A stretch of 64,000 bases of DNA from a virus, in the IMG/VR virus record IMGVR_UViG_3300050821_010639, positions 1 through 64,000 of that record, one strand, 5' to 3'. Positions 27,640 through 36,341 of this stretch are shown one piece after another. The notes beneath the pieces are model-generated. The model saw nothing but the letters and a program-made list of their open reading frames with translations, had not been told where the DNA came from and ran no database searches. Each line of letters opens with the position of its first letter. Positions within the stretch are counted from its first letter, which is position 1. A program made the position numbers and the translations under genes.

Positions 27640-28644
27640 TCAGGTCGTGCTGAACGTCACCGGCACCCACGGGCCCGCGTGACCGTCGTCCGCGGCGAGC
27701 CTGGCGCGCACCCCGGCGGTGTACTGCGTCTTGCGCGCCAGCGAGCCGCCCTGCCACACCTCAGGGTTGGCCCCTTTCGCCGGGTGCCGCGGGTAGCTCC
27801 CCACCTCCGGCCCGGCCAGGCTCGGCCCCAGCGCGACAGCGACGTCGTACTCCTCGATCCCCGGCATCGGGGCCTGGTTCGGCACCGGCGCGGGGGCGGT
27901 CCACGTCAGCTTCACGCTGGTGTCACCGCCATCCGCCGTCAGCGCGCGCACCGGCGGGTACACCCAGCCGGGCGGAAGCGGCGCGGGGGCGGGGTTCGCC
28001 CAGCGGGCCAGCGCGGCCTCGTCGCCGGCGAAGTAGTCCATGTCCCCGCCGCCGGCCCCGGTGGCCCCGTTCTGCCAGAACGTCCACGACTTCCACGGGG
28101 AGACACTGGCCGGCGGACTGCCCGCGTAGAACGCGATGAACAGCGGGTAGCCCGAGCACGGCGTGAGCAGGTTCTGCGCCATGAACAGGCTGCTGTAGAG
28201 CAGCACCTTGCACTGCGGGGCGGCAGCCGCGACGTCCTGCAGAAACTGCAGCGCTCCGGAGCCGACGCCGCCAGCGGTGAACCCCGGCGGGAGCGCCTTC
28301 AGCTCCGTGTGCATGCGACGGGCGGCGTTCTCGGTGCCGTGGCCCTCGAAGCCGTCGGCGCCGACCGAGATCTCCACGTCCGCGATGAGCACCCGCGGCC
28401 GGTGAGGCTGGGCGTTCACCACCGACATGAAGAACTGCGCCTGGCGGGCCGCGCTGTCTGCCGGGTGAAAGAAGTGGTAAGCCCCGAAGACCTTGCCCTC
28501 AGCCGCCGCGTTGGCCGCGTTGGCCGCGTACGTGGGGTCCGACCAGCCGGCCCCCTCCGTGGCCTTGGCGAAGGCAAAGGCGTCGCCGCCCCAGCCCTGT
28601 ACCGCCTGAAAGCTGCTCCGGTCTTCTCCGACCGCGTTGGACAT
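27640..28644 (-). CDS. GH25 endolysin with C-terminal Fn3-like domain
   Basis: 334 aa. Glycosyl hydrolase 25 features: FAFAKATEGAGWSDPTYAANAANA, FGAYHFFHP, RVLIADVEISVG (acidic pair D-x-E), LLYSS and WTFWQNG...DMDYFAGDEAAL near 230. Family knowledge: a lysozyme that cuts peptidoglycan at the end of infection. Residues about 250-334 (VKLTWTAPAPVPN...VTFSTT) look like a fibronectin III domain that may bind cell wall. There is no signal peptide; a holin is not obvious, though small membrane proteins are close (29803, 30147). It sits inside the recombination block. Confidence 0.8.
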   Translation of the reverse strand: MSNAVGEDRSSFQAVQGWGGDAFAFAKATEGAGWSDPTYAANAANAAAEGKVFGAYHFFHPADSAARQAQFFMSVVNAQPHRPRVLIADVEISVGADGFEGHGTENAARRMHTELKALPPGFTAGGVGSGALQFLQDVAAAAPQCKVLLYSSLFMAQNLLTPCSGYPLFIAFYAGSPPASVSPWKSWTFWQNGATGAGGGDMDYFAGDEAALARWANPAPAPLPPGWVYPPVRALTADGGDTSVKLTWTAPAPVPNQAPMPGIEEYDVAVALGPSLAGPEVGSYPRHPAKGANPEVWQGGSLARKTQYTAGVRARLAADDGHAGPWVPVTFSTT

Positions 28645-28680
28645 CCTGGCCTCCTGCCTCTCGGCAGGGGGAATCGGGAG

Positions 28681-29640
28681 CTAGGCGACGGCCTGCCTGC
28701 AGACCGGGCAGTGCCCGGCGTCGGCAAGGGCCCGGTGGATGGCAGCCTCTGCCGCCACCTCGTCCCGGCGGGCCTGCCCGGCCTGCGACCGGAAGCGGAT
28801 CGCGTCGCCCTCAGCGGCGGCCAGGCCGCCGGCCAGCTCGCGCAGCCGGGCACGGCGAACGGCCAGCTCCTCCAGGCGGCTGGTCGACGGCGGAGCGCGG
28901 CGGGCAGCCTCGGCCCTGGCTGCGGCAGCTGCGGCCTCAGCTACCTCCAGGCGGCCCAGCAGGGCCCGCAGCCGCTCGGCCCTGGCCGACGTGGCCTGAG
29001 CAACGGCCAGGGCCTCCTCAGCCGCGGTACAGGCCGCACGGCGCTCTCTGATCCCGGCGAACTCCTGGGCTTCCTCCAGCAGGGCCTTGCGCCGGGACCG
29101 GGCCGCGTCCAGCTCCCGGTCCGCCTGCTTGCGGACCCGGCCAGCCTCGGCAGCGGCCCCGAGCACCAGGGAGACGTTGGTCAGGTCGCCCAATCTCCTG
29201 GCAATCTCCGTGCCCGGCAGGCTCAGCAGGTAAGGCGGGTCGAGCTGGCGGGCGAAGTTCAGCTCGGTCAGCCCCAGCAGCTCGGACACCTGCGGCGGCA
29301 CCTGGCTGTTCAGCTTGGTGTACGTGCAGGCGGTCCAGCCCTCACCGTCCTTGACCGGGGTCGGCACCAGCCGGGCCACCCGGTACTCGTTCTTCCCGCC
29401 CCGCGCGGCCGAGCGGGTGACCCGCGCGATGAACCGGCCGTCGCCGGCCGACACGCTGCACGACGCCTGCCCGCGGCTGACGTAGGAGGTTCCCCGGGCG
29501 TTGCGGGCGAGTAGCAGCACGGCGCGGAACAGCGCGCTCTTGCCCGAGCCGGTCGGCCCGGTGATGACGGTGAACTTACCGAGCGCGATGTCCGCCTGGC
29601 GCAGGCTCTGGTAGTTGCGGACCTCGATGCGGTTCAGCAT
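28681..29640 (-). CDS. SbcC/Rad50 N-terminal half with zinc hook
   Basis: 319 aa. MLNRIEVRNYQSLRQADI, then Walker A FTVITGPTGSGKSALFRA near residue 30, and a Q-loop region LTELNFARQLDPPYLLS near 140. A long alanine/arginine coiled coil runs from about 170 to 300. The protein ends at HCPVCRQAVA: CPVC is the zinc-hook motif at the tip of Rad50 coils. The Walker B half is a separate gene at 22527-23198. So the gene is complete but represents one half of a normally single protein. Confidence 0.8.
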   Translation of the reverse strand: MLNRIEVRNYQSLRQADIALGKFTVITGPTGSGKSALFRAVLLLARNARGTSYVSRGQASCSVSAGDGRFIARVTRSAARGGKNEYRVARLVPTPVKDGEGWTACTYTKLNSQVPPQVSELLGLTELNFARQLDPPYLLSLPGTEIARRLGDLTNVSLVLGAAAEAGRVRKQADRELDAARSRRKALLEEAQEFAGIRERRAACTAAEEALAVAQATSARAERLRALLGRLEVAEAAAAAARAEAARRAPPSTSRLEELAVRRARLRELAGGLAAAEGDAIRFRSQAGQARRDEVAAEAAIHRALADAGHCPVCRQAVA

Positions 29641-29806
29641 GCTTACCAGTACGCCCTCTCTCGAACCGGACCGGGAGCATCGGGACGATGACCAGGTAGC
29701 TGGCGCCCTCGCCGTGGAAGTAGCCGAGCCACAGGTCCCTGGGCTCGAACCACAGGGAAACCCGCCTGTCCGGGGACAGGCGGGTCTTCAGGTCCCAGAA
29801 GCTCAC
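29576..29806 (-). CDS. 76-aa small protein, phage accessory type
   Basis: MSFWDLKTRLSPDRRVSLWF, then DLWLGYFHGEGASYLVIVPMLPVRF. Compact beta-rich small proteins of this pattern (WxLxxR...DLWxG...YxxxxPMxPxxF) recur in actinophages; role unknown. Its last 22 codons overlap the Rad50 N-half gene. GTG start overlaps the stop of the membrane gene upstream (GTGA). Confidence 0.55.
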   Translation of the reverse strand: MSFWDLKTRLSPDRRVSLWFEPRDLWLGYFHGEGASYLVIVPMLPVRFERGRTGKHAEPHRGPQLPEPAPGGHRAR

Positions 29807-30144
29807 CCGTCGTCGCTCACGTGGGAGCTGACGTGCGAGGTGTGCCCCTCGTCGTCGCTGCCCCCGCCGAAAACGCCGTGCGAGACACGCGGGTCGTCGT
29901 CAGCAGACCCGTAGGTGGCGCGCGCGCCCTCGTCGTAGTAGCCGCCGACCCTCGCCCGCCGCCACACCGAGTAGGGCACGTACTGCGGCTGCTGGCCGGC
30001 GATGCACAGCTCGTACCTGACGGCTCCGGCAACCCCGGTCTGCCTCACGCAGGTGATGTTGTCCCGCGTAGCGGTGGCGTCGTTGAGCCAGAAGAGCCCG
30101 AGGATAAGGCCGATGACAATGAGGGCTGCGGCCAGCCTGGCCAT
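29803..30144 (-). CDS. 113-aa single-pass membrane protein
   Basis: N-terminal membrane helix MARLAAALIVIGLILGLFWL, then an outside-type domain with two cysteines (ITCVRQ...YELCIAG) and a YVPYSVWRRARVGGYYDEG segment, ending in a His/Ser/Asp-rich tail. Follows the multi-pass membrane gene by two bases. Unknown function. Confidence 0.65.
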   Translation of the reverse strand: MARLAAALIVIGLILGLFWLNDATATRDNITCVRQTGVAGAVRYELCIAGQQPQYVPYSVWRRARVGGYYDEGARATYGSADDDPRVSHGVFGGGSDDEGHTSHVSSHVSDDG

Positions 30145-30146
30145 TG

Positions 30147-31172
30147 TCAGGCCCCCGCGCTGAAGTAGGGAACGGCGATGCCGGCCGAGCCGATGAGGTA
30201 GTGGCCGATGAAGCCGACGACCACGAGCACGAGCACCACGAAGCAGACGAAGGCGACAGCCCGGCCGTGCGCGTTGTGCACGCTGACCTCGGTGTTGGAC
30301 CTCCACAGCTTGGCGAACCGCTCGCGCATCACCGGCGGCGTCAGCGGCAGCCTGATGACCCACGGGATGATGTGCCAGCCCTTGCGGTCGAACTCGACCG
30401 CGGTCATCGGGCTCACCCCGCAGTCATTGACGATGCCCTGCTTGCGGTCAATGGTCCGGTCAAGGATGCCGCCCTGCAGCGTGGCCCCCACCGGCGCCCA
30501 GTACGCCTGCACGATGCGCTTGATGACGAAGGCGGGCAGGAGGACGCCGAGGCTCCAGCGGCCCAGCCAAGCCGAGTGCTTCAGCTTCCACGCCGGGTGC
30601 CCCTGCGCGGAGACCGCCCAGTGCCAGATGTCGGGGAAGGCGAAGTCGACCAGCCAGACCGACAGCGCGCCAAGGGCGAAGGTCGCGAAGACGATGACCA
30701 CCGGCGAAACGATGATCCGCCGCGTGGACACCGGCTTGTACCTGTCCTTGGCGAGCAGGGTCTGCACGGCCAGCAGGGCGAACACCGGCTCAGGGATGTC
30801 GCGGAAGGCGGCGTGCCGGAACGCTGGCCACACGGGGCCGGGGAACAGGTTGTCCCACCAGCCCTTGAGCGACCCGCCGCCGTGCACCCCGAACCAGCCG
30901 AACGGCATGTGCCAGTAGACCTCGAACAGGCCGAAGTACACCCCGGCGATAGCGCACGCGCCGACAAAGCCGGCCGCAATACCCCAGTACGTCATCTGGA
31001 TGAACCGGAGGCGAACGTTCTCCCCGGTCAGCAGCGTGTGCTCAGACTCACCCAGTGCCTCGCGAGCGGCCCTGATGTCCTCGCGCCACAAGTGCCAAGC
31101 CTCACGCGGGTGGCGAGCGCGGTAGAGCCAGCCGGGCCGCTCCCCGGCAACCGGGCTGAGCAGCGCGGTCAC
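30147..31172 (-). CDS. 341-aa multi-pass membrane protein
   Basis: Five or six hydrophobic helices are visible: FIQMTYWGIAAGFVGACAIAG near 60, VFALLAVQTLL, ISPVVIVFATFALGALSVWL-like near 165, LGVLLPAFVIKRI near 225 and VAFVCFVVLVLVVVGFIGHYL near 310. The long loops are charged. Start GTG at 31172 overlaps the lipoprotein stop (GTGA). Together with the lipoprotein (31169) and membrane protein (29803) it forms an envelope-directed group. No transporter motif recognised. Confidence 0.65.
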   Translation of the reverse strand: MTALLSPVAGERPGWLYRARHPREAWHLWREDIRAAREALGESEHTLLTGENVRLRFIQMTYWGIAAGFVGACAIAGVYFGLFEVYWHMPFGWFGVHGGGSLKGWWDNLFPGPVWPAFRHAAFRDIPEPVFALLAVQTLLAKDRYKPVSTRRIIVSPVVIVFATFALGALSVWLVDFAFPDIWHWAVSAQGHPAWKLKHSAWLGRWSLGVLLPAFVIKRIVQAYWAPVGATLQGGILDRTIDRKQGIVNDCGVSPMTAVEFDRKGWHIIPWVIRLPLTPPVMRERFAKLWRSNTEVSVHNAHGRAVAFVCFVVLVLVVVGFIGHYLIGSAGIAVPYFSAGA

Positions 31173-31576
31173 GACTGGTTCGCTTCGATGATCCTCGGCA
31201 GGGTGACCTCGAAGTAGGTCACCCTGGCCGGGTGCCCGCCAGATACCATGTGCGCCTTCTCGAACGCGGCCAGTGCCTGGGTCTCGACCACCGGGCGCCT
31301 GGCCTTCGGCACGCCGCACTTGGCGAACAGCGCGGCCCGGCCGACCTTGGAGGTCATGTCCTTGGCCGCGGCGATCTGCCCGGCCGCGGTCGTCGTCCCG
31401 CACTTGGCGGAGATGACCGCCAGGTTCGCCTTGGCCACAGCGGCAGCCGATCCGGTAGCCAGTGCCGAGGCTTTCGCCGCGTCAGCTGACTTGTGCCCGC
31501 CGCACCCGGCCAGCGCGGCGGGCAGGGCAATGCCTGCCACCGCCAGCGCGGTAAGTCTCCTGCCGTTCTTCCCCAT
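31169..31576 (-). CDS. Predicted lipoprotein, 135 aa
   Basis: Signal peptide MGKNGRRLTALAVAGIALPAA followed by the lipobox LAGC and GGHKSADAAK, so the mature protein would be anchored by its N-terminal cysteine to the outer face of the membrane. The rest is an alanine-rich helical domain with two more cysteines. Start ATG at 31576 with GGGAG before it. Phage lipoproteins sometimes block superinfection; that role is only a guess here. Confidence 0.65.
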   Translation of the reverse strand: MGKNGRRLTALAVAGIALPAALAGCGGHKSADAAKASALATGSAAAVAKANLAVISAKCGTTTAAGQIAAAKDMTSKVGRAALFAKCGVPKARRPVVETQALAAFEKAHMVSGGHPARVTYFEVTLPRIIEANQS

Positions 31577-31629
31577 CCGTTTTCTCCCGTCCGAGTTATC
31601 AGAGAATGGTCCTGCACCCACTGCTACGG

Positions 31630-31842
31630 CTAGCCCGCCTCAGTCCGAAACGAGTAGCCCGGCCACGAGGCCGTAAAGACGTGCCCGCCCTCCGGGCACA
31701 ACTGCACTGAGTCCTCGGGAGACTCTTCCATCGGGTCCTGGGGCTCTTCCCAGGTGCCCTCGAACTCGAAGCCGCACGCCTGCCCGTCCCGCCCGGGACA
31801 GGCGATGACGGCGACCAGGATCTTCGCCTGCTCAGCCGGCAT
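31630..31842 (-). CDS. 70-aa Cys-containing small protein
   Basis: MPAEQAKILVAVIACPGRDG, then ACGFEFEGTWEEPQDP, an acidic stretch and LCPEGGHVFTASWPGYS. The three cysteines and H could bind zinc. Overlaps the next upstream gene by eleven bases. Confidence 0.55.
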   Translation of the reverse strand: MPAEQAKILVAVIACPGRDGQACGFEFEGTWEEPQDPMEESPEDSVQLCPEGGHVFTASWPGYSFRTEAG

Positions 31843-32044
31843 GGCCGACTCCGTGGGCCAGGGCGCTGCGCACGTCATCGCGCAGCCTGGTCTTGAGAAC
31901 CGGCATGCGGATATCCGTGTTCTGCACGCATTCAAACAAGTAGTGCTTATCCGAGCCAGTCCGGTAAACACGCCAGCGGAAGCCGTGCGCGCCATTGACC
32001 TCAGCCACGTACTGCTTAACCTGCAATTCCGGCGGAAACACCAT
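31832..32044 (-). CDS. 70-aa small protein
   Basis: MVFPPELQVKQYVAEVNGAHGF, RWRVYRTGSDKHYLFECV, then a charged helix. A beta-rich small domain without recognised family. Its start follows directly on the stop of the 357-aa gene, with one base between them at most. Confidence 0.6.
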   Translation of the reverse strand: MVFPPELQVKQYVAEVNGAHGFRWRVYRTGSDKHYLFECVQNTDIRMPVLKTRLRDDVRSALAHGVGHAG

Positions 32045-33118
32045 TCACCTCGCCACTCGGTAGACGGTCTCGGGCACAGCCTTGAGCGGTGCGCCCGACG
32101 GGCCCTTGACGTAAGCCCGCACCCGCGTGATGCGGGTGCGGCAGACCGCGCAGTGCCCCTTGTCGCCCTCCATGGGTACCGCGTGGTGGGGCCCGTGCGC
32201 GGCCGAATAGTCCTCCAGGTGACGAGAATGAGCCTGGACCACCCACTGGCAGCTCCAGTCAATGTCCCGGTGGGCTACCTCGCGGTCATCGATCCGGATG
32301 CGCCGCAGCGTCACCACGTTGACCGCGGAACCGCCGATCGAGCGAGCCGCCCGCCGCCGGGCCGGACGCTCAACCTGCGGCTGGGCCGAGGCAACGATCT
32401 CGGTCCCCATGAACATCCACAGAGTGTGGGCCCAGCGGGTGATGTCGTCCGCGGTTACGTCATCAGCTTCGATACGACGCCGGCCCAGCGGGTAGTCAAA
32501 CGGCACGAACGCTGAGTGCGAGATCGACAGCGGCATGCCCATGGAGCGCAGCCGGCTGGCCATCTCCGGAACCGTGTTGGAGTCAGCGTCATCAACGTGC
32601 GAGTACGAGGTGAGCCGTACGCCGTCCCGGCTGGAGCCGGTCTCCGGCGGCGGCCAGTCACCGCCCAGGAAGTCTTCCGGTATGTGCTGCGGGCCCCAGG
32701 ACAGCGCCCTGGTGGCGATGCTGTATCCCCCGGCGTCGGTCAGGACGATGGGCGAGTCCAGCCAGGCGAAACCTGCGGGTGACGGCACGTCCCCGGCCCG
32801 CAGGTTCACGGTCTGGTGAGCTGTCGCCTCGTAAGTGGCCATGACCGCAGCCACGATGTCCGCCGACACCTGGTAGGTCGGGGCCCCGTACAGCGGGCGG
32901 CGCACCATGGCCAGGAAATCCGCCTCGTCATGTGACGGCGCGAACATCTGCAGCCATCGGGCGAGCAGGTCCCGGTCTCCGTTGTCAGCGCCCTCCATCG
33001 AGCGGAAAGCGCGCTCAGAGAAGAACGACCGGTAAAAGTCGACAACCGGCTGCGGCGGGTACTTGAGGCGCTCGTACAGCGTCGTGTGCGCGTCCAGCAC
33101 CTCGCGAGGGGCGGTCAC
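32045..33118 (-). CDS. 357-aa protein of an actinobacterial phage/plasmid family
   Basis: No enzyme motif. The C-terminal third (VNVVTLRRIRIDDREVAHRD, DWSCQWVVQAHSR, CAVCRTRITRVRAYVKGPSGAPLKAVPETVYRVAR) follows a pattern I know from uncharacterised proteins of actinophages and conjugative elements: a beta-hairpin core, W-x-V-x-x-H, then AYVKGPxGxPL. The N-terminal two thirds are helical. GTG at 33118 overlaps the upstream stop (GTGA) and is preferred over GTG 33121. Confidence 0.55.
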   Translation of the reverse strand: MTAPREVLDAHTTLYERLKYPPQPVVDFYRSFFSERAFRSMEGADNGDRDLLARWLQMFAPSHDEADFLAMVRRPLYGAPTYQVSADIVAAVMATYEATAHQTVNLRAGDVPSPAGFAWLDSPIVLTDAGGYSIATRALSWGPQHIPEDFLGGDWPPPETGSSRDGVRLTSYSHVDDADSNTVPEMASRLRSMGMPLSISHSAFVPFDYPLGRRRIEADDVTADDITRWAHTLWMFMGTEIVASAQPQVERPARRRAARSIGGSAVNVVTLRRIRIDDREVAHRDIDWSCQWVVQAHSRHLEDYSAAHGPHHAVPMEGDKGHCAVCRTRITRVRAYVKGPSGAPLKAVPETVYRVAR

Positions 33119-33276
33119 CACTCCCCGTTCGCGTGCTCGTCAAGATGCCGCTGCTTTGCTTCCTCGGCCGACACCCGATCCCAGAACTCCTCATCAGGCT
33201 CAACACCTGCTCCGCACACGTTGCAGTCAACGAGGTACTGACGCCGGATGACTACCCTCACAGCAGGAATCTTCAC
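33115..33276 (-). CDS. 53-aa protein from a leaderless transcript
   Basis: MKIPAVRVVIRRQYLVDCNV, CGAGVEPDEEFWDRVSAEEAKQRHLDEHANGEW: one CxxC and a C-terminal H...H, possibly a zinc finger. The GTG start lies six bases after the TAGAGT -10 box at 33283-33288, so translation probably starts at the mRNA 5' end. First gene of the operon that includes the 357-aa protein. Confidence 0.65.
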   Translation of the reverse strand: MKIPAVRVVIRRQYLVDCNVCGAGVEPDEEFWDRVSAEEAKQRHLDEHANGEW

Positions 33277-33282
33277 ACTCCG

Positions 33283-33312
33283 ACTCTACTCACTCTCTTG
33301 ACTAGGGTCAAG
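33283..33312 (-). promoter_or_regulatory. Leaderless operator-promoter
   Basis: Perfect operator CTTGACTAGGGTCAAG at 33297-33312 contains -35 TTGACC (33306-33311). TAGAGT (33283-33288) follows after 17 bases and the GTG start after six more. Confidence 0.7.
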
Positions 33313-33374
33313 CAATAGAAATGGCTCGGCGGGGCCCCGGACGCGTCGTTCGCGCCAGGGCCCCGCCGCGTCTC

Positions 33375-34562
33375 TCAGGAAGCCTCGGGAGCTTCCCAGT
33401 CCTCGGGCAGCAGGCGGCGGCACCCGTTCCTGATGGAGCCGTCACACATGCCGCCGCCCTGGTGAACGATGAACCCGGCCAGGTCGTGCACGGTACGCAC
33501 GTCCCGCCAGGTCGAGCCGTCCAGGTTGGCGGCCTCAGCCGACACCGCGGCCAGGTCGTACATGGACACGTCGGCGACCGGAGTCTCCTCCAGGTCGGTG
33601 ACGATCCGCAGCTGCAAGTCCCTGCTGACCGGGGACAGGCGGAAATACTGCTCCATGACCGAGCCGTACTCGCCGTCCACGATGTGGTCGGGCAGCGCCC
33701 GCAGCCCGGCGAACGCCGACTCGATCCCGCCAAGGATCTCCTCAGCCGCCTCGCCGGCCCAGTTGTAGGCAGCCTGCGGCGTGGACCCGCGGCGGCTGAA
33801 CCCGGCGCCGGCACGGTCCCAGTCGACCAGGCCCGCCAGGGTCGCGAACCGGAACAGGTACCCGGACACGGTGGTCTGCTTCAGCCCGATGAGGCTGTTG
33901 CTGACCTCGATGCCGAAGCACCAGGCGTCATCCTCGGTGCCCGTCCCGATGACCACCTGCTGGGCCAGCGGGATGACGACCCGGAAGCTGGTGTGCTCCA
34001 GGTCGTGGAACAGCTTGTAGTCCACCAGCGCGCTGTCAGCGGCCTCGCTGCCCAGCTTGGCCCGGACGGCCAGCAGCACGACGTTCAGCAGCTCCACGTT
34101 GGAGAACGGCTCGACCGTGGCACGGGCCTGCGCCACGGCCAGCGGGACGTCCTCGGTGTCTCCCTCGTCGCGCCCAGTGCCGGCGACCAGCATCTTCAGC
34201 TCGATGCCGTCGCCGCTCTTCTTGCGCAGGCCCTCGGTGAGCGCCCAAGTGACGTTGGCCGACAGCATCTCGGGCGGCAGCCACTCGGCGTACTTCTGGT
34301 TGACCCGCGCCACCGAGCCGATGTGCGAGGCGCACTGGCGGGTGAGCTGGTAAACCGTGCCGTCGGGCACCGTGAGCCACGCCGACGACGGGCCGGTCAG
34401 CTCGCCGTCGGGCCACCCCTTGCCGTAGTGCATCTCGATGCCCGGCTCGCAGGTGTAGAAGGTGATGAAGTCAAGCGGCTCGGTGACCGCCAGGCGCTCC
34501 CGGGCCTCGTCCACGGTGAGCATCTGGTCGGCCGCCGGGAAGGGGACGGTGGTGAAGTCCAC
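33375..34562 (-). CDS. DUF932-like phage/plasmid protein
   Basis: 395 aa. DDAWCFGIEVSNSLIGLKQTTVSGYLFRFATLAGL near residue 220 matches the core of DUF932-type proteins (GxxVxNSExG...YLxRLxCTNG), found in phages and plasmids near recombination genes; function unknown, possibly DNA annealing or conjugation-related. Start GTG at 34562 with AGGAGG seven bases upstream. It is next to recA in the same direction. Confidence 0.55.
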   Translation of the reverse strand: MDFTTVPFPAADQMLTVDEARERLAVTEPLDFITFYTCEPGIEMHYGKGWPDGELTGPSSAWLTVPDGTVYQLTRQCASHIGSVARVNQKYAEWLPPEMLSANVTWALTEGLRKKSGDGIELKMLVAGTGRDEGDTEDVPLAVAQARATVEPFSNVELLNVVLLAVRAKLGSEAADSALVDYKLFHDLEHTSFRVVIPLAQQVVIGTGTEDDAWCFGIEVSNSLIGLKQTTVSGYLFRFATLAGLVDWDRAGAGFSRRGSTPQAAYNWAGEAAEEILGGIESAFAGLRALPDHIVDGEYGSVMEQYFRLSPVSRDLQLRIVTDLEETPVADVSMYDLAAVSAEAANLDGSTWRDVRTVHDLAGFIVHQGGGMCDGSIRNGCRRLLPEDWEAPEAS

Positions 34563-34618
34563 CTCTTTGCCTCCTCGTGTTGGTCTGACTCCACCTACTA
34601 CGGCCGGAGCGCTTTTTA

Positions 34619-35719
34619 TCAGGTCACCGCCGGAACCTCGTCCGTTTCCCACGGCGCGCGCACGTCCACCGGCTCGGCCTTTCCGGCAGGCAGCACCTTC
34701 ACGCTGTCGCTCCCGGTGAGGATCTTGATCTCGATCTCCAGGGCCGTCTCCGGGTTCTCCCGCAAGTACTGAGCCGCCTTGTCCTTGCCCTGGCCGAGCT
34801 GCAGCGGGCCGTAGTTGTACCAGGCGCCGGACTTCTTGACCACGCCGGCGGTCACGCCCATGTCGATGACCTCGCGGACACGCGAGATGCCCTCGCCGGC
34901 CAGGAAGTCGAACTCCGCGGTCTTGAAGGGCGGGGCCATCTTGTTCTTCACGACCTTGACCCGCACCCGGTGCCCGGTGACGTCGAGCCCGTCCTTCAGC
35001 GCCTCGATCCGCCGGATGTCCAGCCGGATCGACGCGTAGAACTTCAGCGCCTTGCCGCCCGTGGTGGTCTCGGGCGAGCCGAACATGATCCCGATCTTCT
35101 CGCGCAGCTGGTTGATGAAGATGATCGTGGTCTTGGTCTGGCTGCACGCGCCGGTGAGCTTGCGCAGCGCCTGGGACATGAGGCGGGCCTGGAGGCCGAC
35201 GTGGCTGTCGCCCATCTCCCCCTCGATCTCGGCCTTGGGCACCAGCGCCGCCACCGAGTCGATGATGATGAGCGCGAACGCGCCCGACCGCACCAGCGTG
35301 TCCGCGATTTCCAGCCCCTGCTCGCCAGTGTCCGGCTGGGAGACGAACATCGCGCCGCTCTCGTGGTGCACGCGGTCCTCGCCGACGTCCACGCCCAGGG
35401 TCTCCGCCCAGGACGGGTCCAGCGCGTGCTCGGCGTCGATCATCGCGACCCGGCCGCCGCCCTTTTGCACGCTGGCGGCGGCGTGCAGCGCGAGACTGGT
35501 CTTGCCGCTGCTCTCCGGGCCGTAGATCTCCACGATCCGGCCGCGGGGCAGCCCGCCGATGCCGAGCGCGTTGTTCAGGGCGAACGAGCCGGAGTCGATG
35601 ACCTCGATGGCCACGCGCTCCTCGTCGCCCAGGCGCATGATCGCGCCCTGGCCGTGCTCTCGCCTGATCTTGGCCAGCGCCTCTTCAAGCGGGTCCTTAC
35701 CTGGTGCCTTACCTGGCAT
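34619..35719 (-). CDS. recA: RecA recombinase
   Basis: 366 aa, bacterial length. Walker [17 protein letters not shown] near residue 70, EAEHALD-type loop ([10 protein letters not shown]), Walker [15 protein letters not shown] near 145, [23 protein letters not shown] (L2 loop and ATP sensing), and [17 protein letters not shown]. The C-terminus is short and acidic. Strand exchange in phage recombination and replication restart. It overlaps the resolvase by eleven bases and ends the operon that starts with the ssDNA-binding protein. Confidence 0.96.
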   Translation of the reverse strand: MPGKAPGKDPLEEALAKIRREHGQGAIMRLGDEERVAIEVIDSGSFALNNALGIGGLPRGRIVEIYGPESSGKTSLALHAAASVQKGGGRVAMIDAEHALDPSWAETLGVDVGEDRVHHESGAMFVSQPDTGEQGLEIADTLVRSGAFALIIIDSVAALVPKAEIEGEMGDSHVGLQARLMSQALRKLTGACSQTKTTIIFINQLREKIGIMFGSPETTTGGKALKFYASIRLDIRRIEALKDGLDVTGHRVRVKVVKNKMAPPFKTAEFDFLAGEGISRVREVIDMGVTAGVVKKSGAWYNYGPLQLGQGKDKAAQYLRENPETALEIEIKILTGSDSVKVLPAGKAEPVDVRAPWETDEVPAVT

Positions 35720-36341
35720 CGACGGTTTCCTTCCGGAGCACGGGCCAGACGATGGCCGGGTGAGCGGGCTTGTTCTTCTTGGCGGGCACGATCCTGGTCA
35801 GGACCGCCCGCCGGTCGGCAGGCATCCGGGCCGGGGCGAAGCCGAGCCAGTCCGCGCCCATGTGAGCCAGGGTGTAGGCGTCGGCGTCGTCGGTGCCGGT
35901 GAAACCGATGTCCGGCCAGCGCCGCTCGGCCGCCAACAGGCACTCTTCCTTGGGAACCCGCCCCTTGCCGGTCAGGTACAGCATCCGCAGGGACGGCTGA
36001 ACGACGGCACACGGGAGGCCGAGCTGGTAGAGCCGGTGCCGGATAACCCAGTGCAGGCCGGCCAGCTCCAGGTGCGCCTCCACGCCCAGGACGCCCGAGC
36101 CGGCGATGCCCTCGATAAGCACCAGGTCGCACCCCTCGGCCGCGCGGACCATGTTGTCCAGGTGCCAGGCCATGCGCTCGGGCCCGCGCAGCTTCGCCGG
36201 CGGCTTCCAGCGGTACAGCGCCGCCGGCTCGCCCAGCGGGCCGATCTTGGCCCCGCCAGACAGGGTGAGCGAGGGGTCAAGGCCCAAGACCCGGAGGCCC
36301 GCCAGGCCAGCCTGGCGGGCCTCCGGCACGGCGTCAGTCAC
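35709..36341 (-). CDS. RuvC-like Holliday junction resolvase
   Basis: 210 aa. [13 protein letters not shown] near residue 18 gives the first catalytic acid, [10 protein letters not shown] near 78 the second, and [18 protein letters not shown] near 150 the last acidic pair, the usual RuvC order in an RNase H fold. It would resolve recombination or replication junctions before packaging. GTG start overlaps the upstream stop (TAGTGA). Confidence 0.8.
   Translation of the reverse strand: MTDAVPEARQAGLAGLRVLGLDPSLTLSGGAKIGPLGEPAALYRWKPPAKLRGPERMAWHLDNMVRAAEGCDLVLIEGIAGSGVLGVEAHLELAGLHWVIRHRLYQLGLPCAVVQPSLRMLYLTGKGRVPKEECLLAAERRWPDIGFTGTDDADAYTLAHMGADWLGFAPARMPADRRAVLTRIVPAKKNKPAHPAIVWPVLRKETVDAR

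Noticed and set aside
26725-29514. Very long open frames on the plus strand (up to about 930 codons).
   Set aside because: They lie opposite convincing minus-strand genes (sbcD, endolysin, Rad50 half), have Arg/Gly/Leu-biased translations and are a usual effect of high GC.
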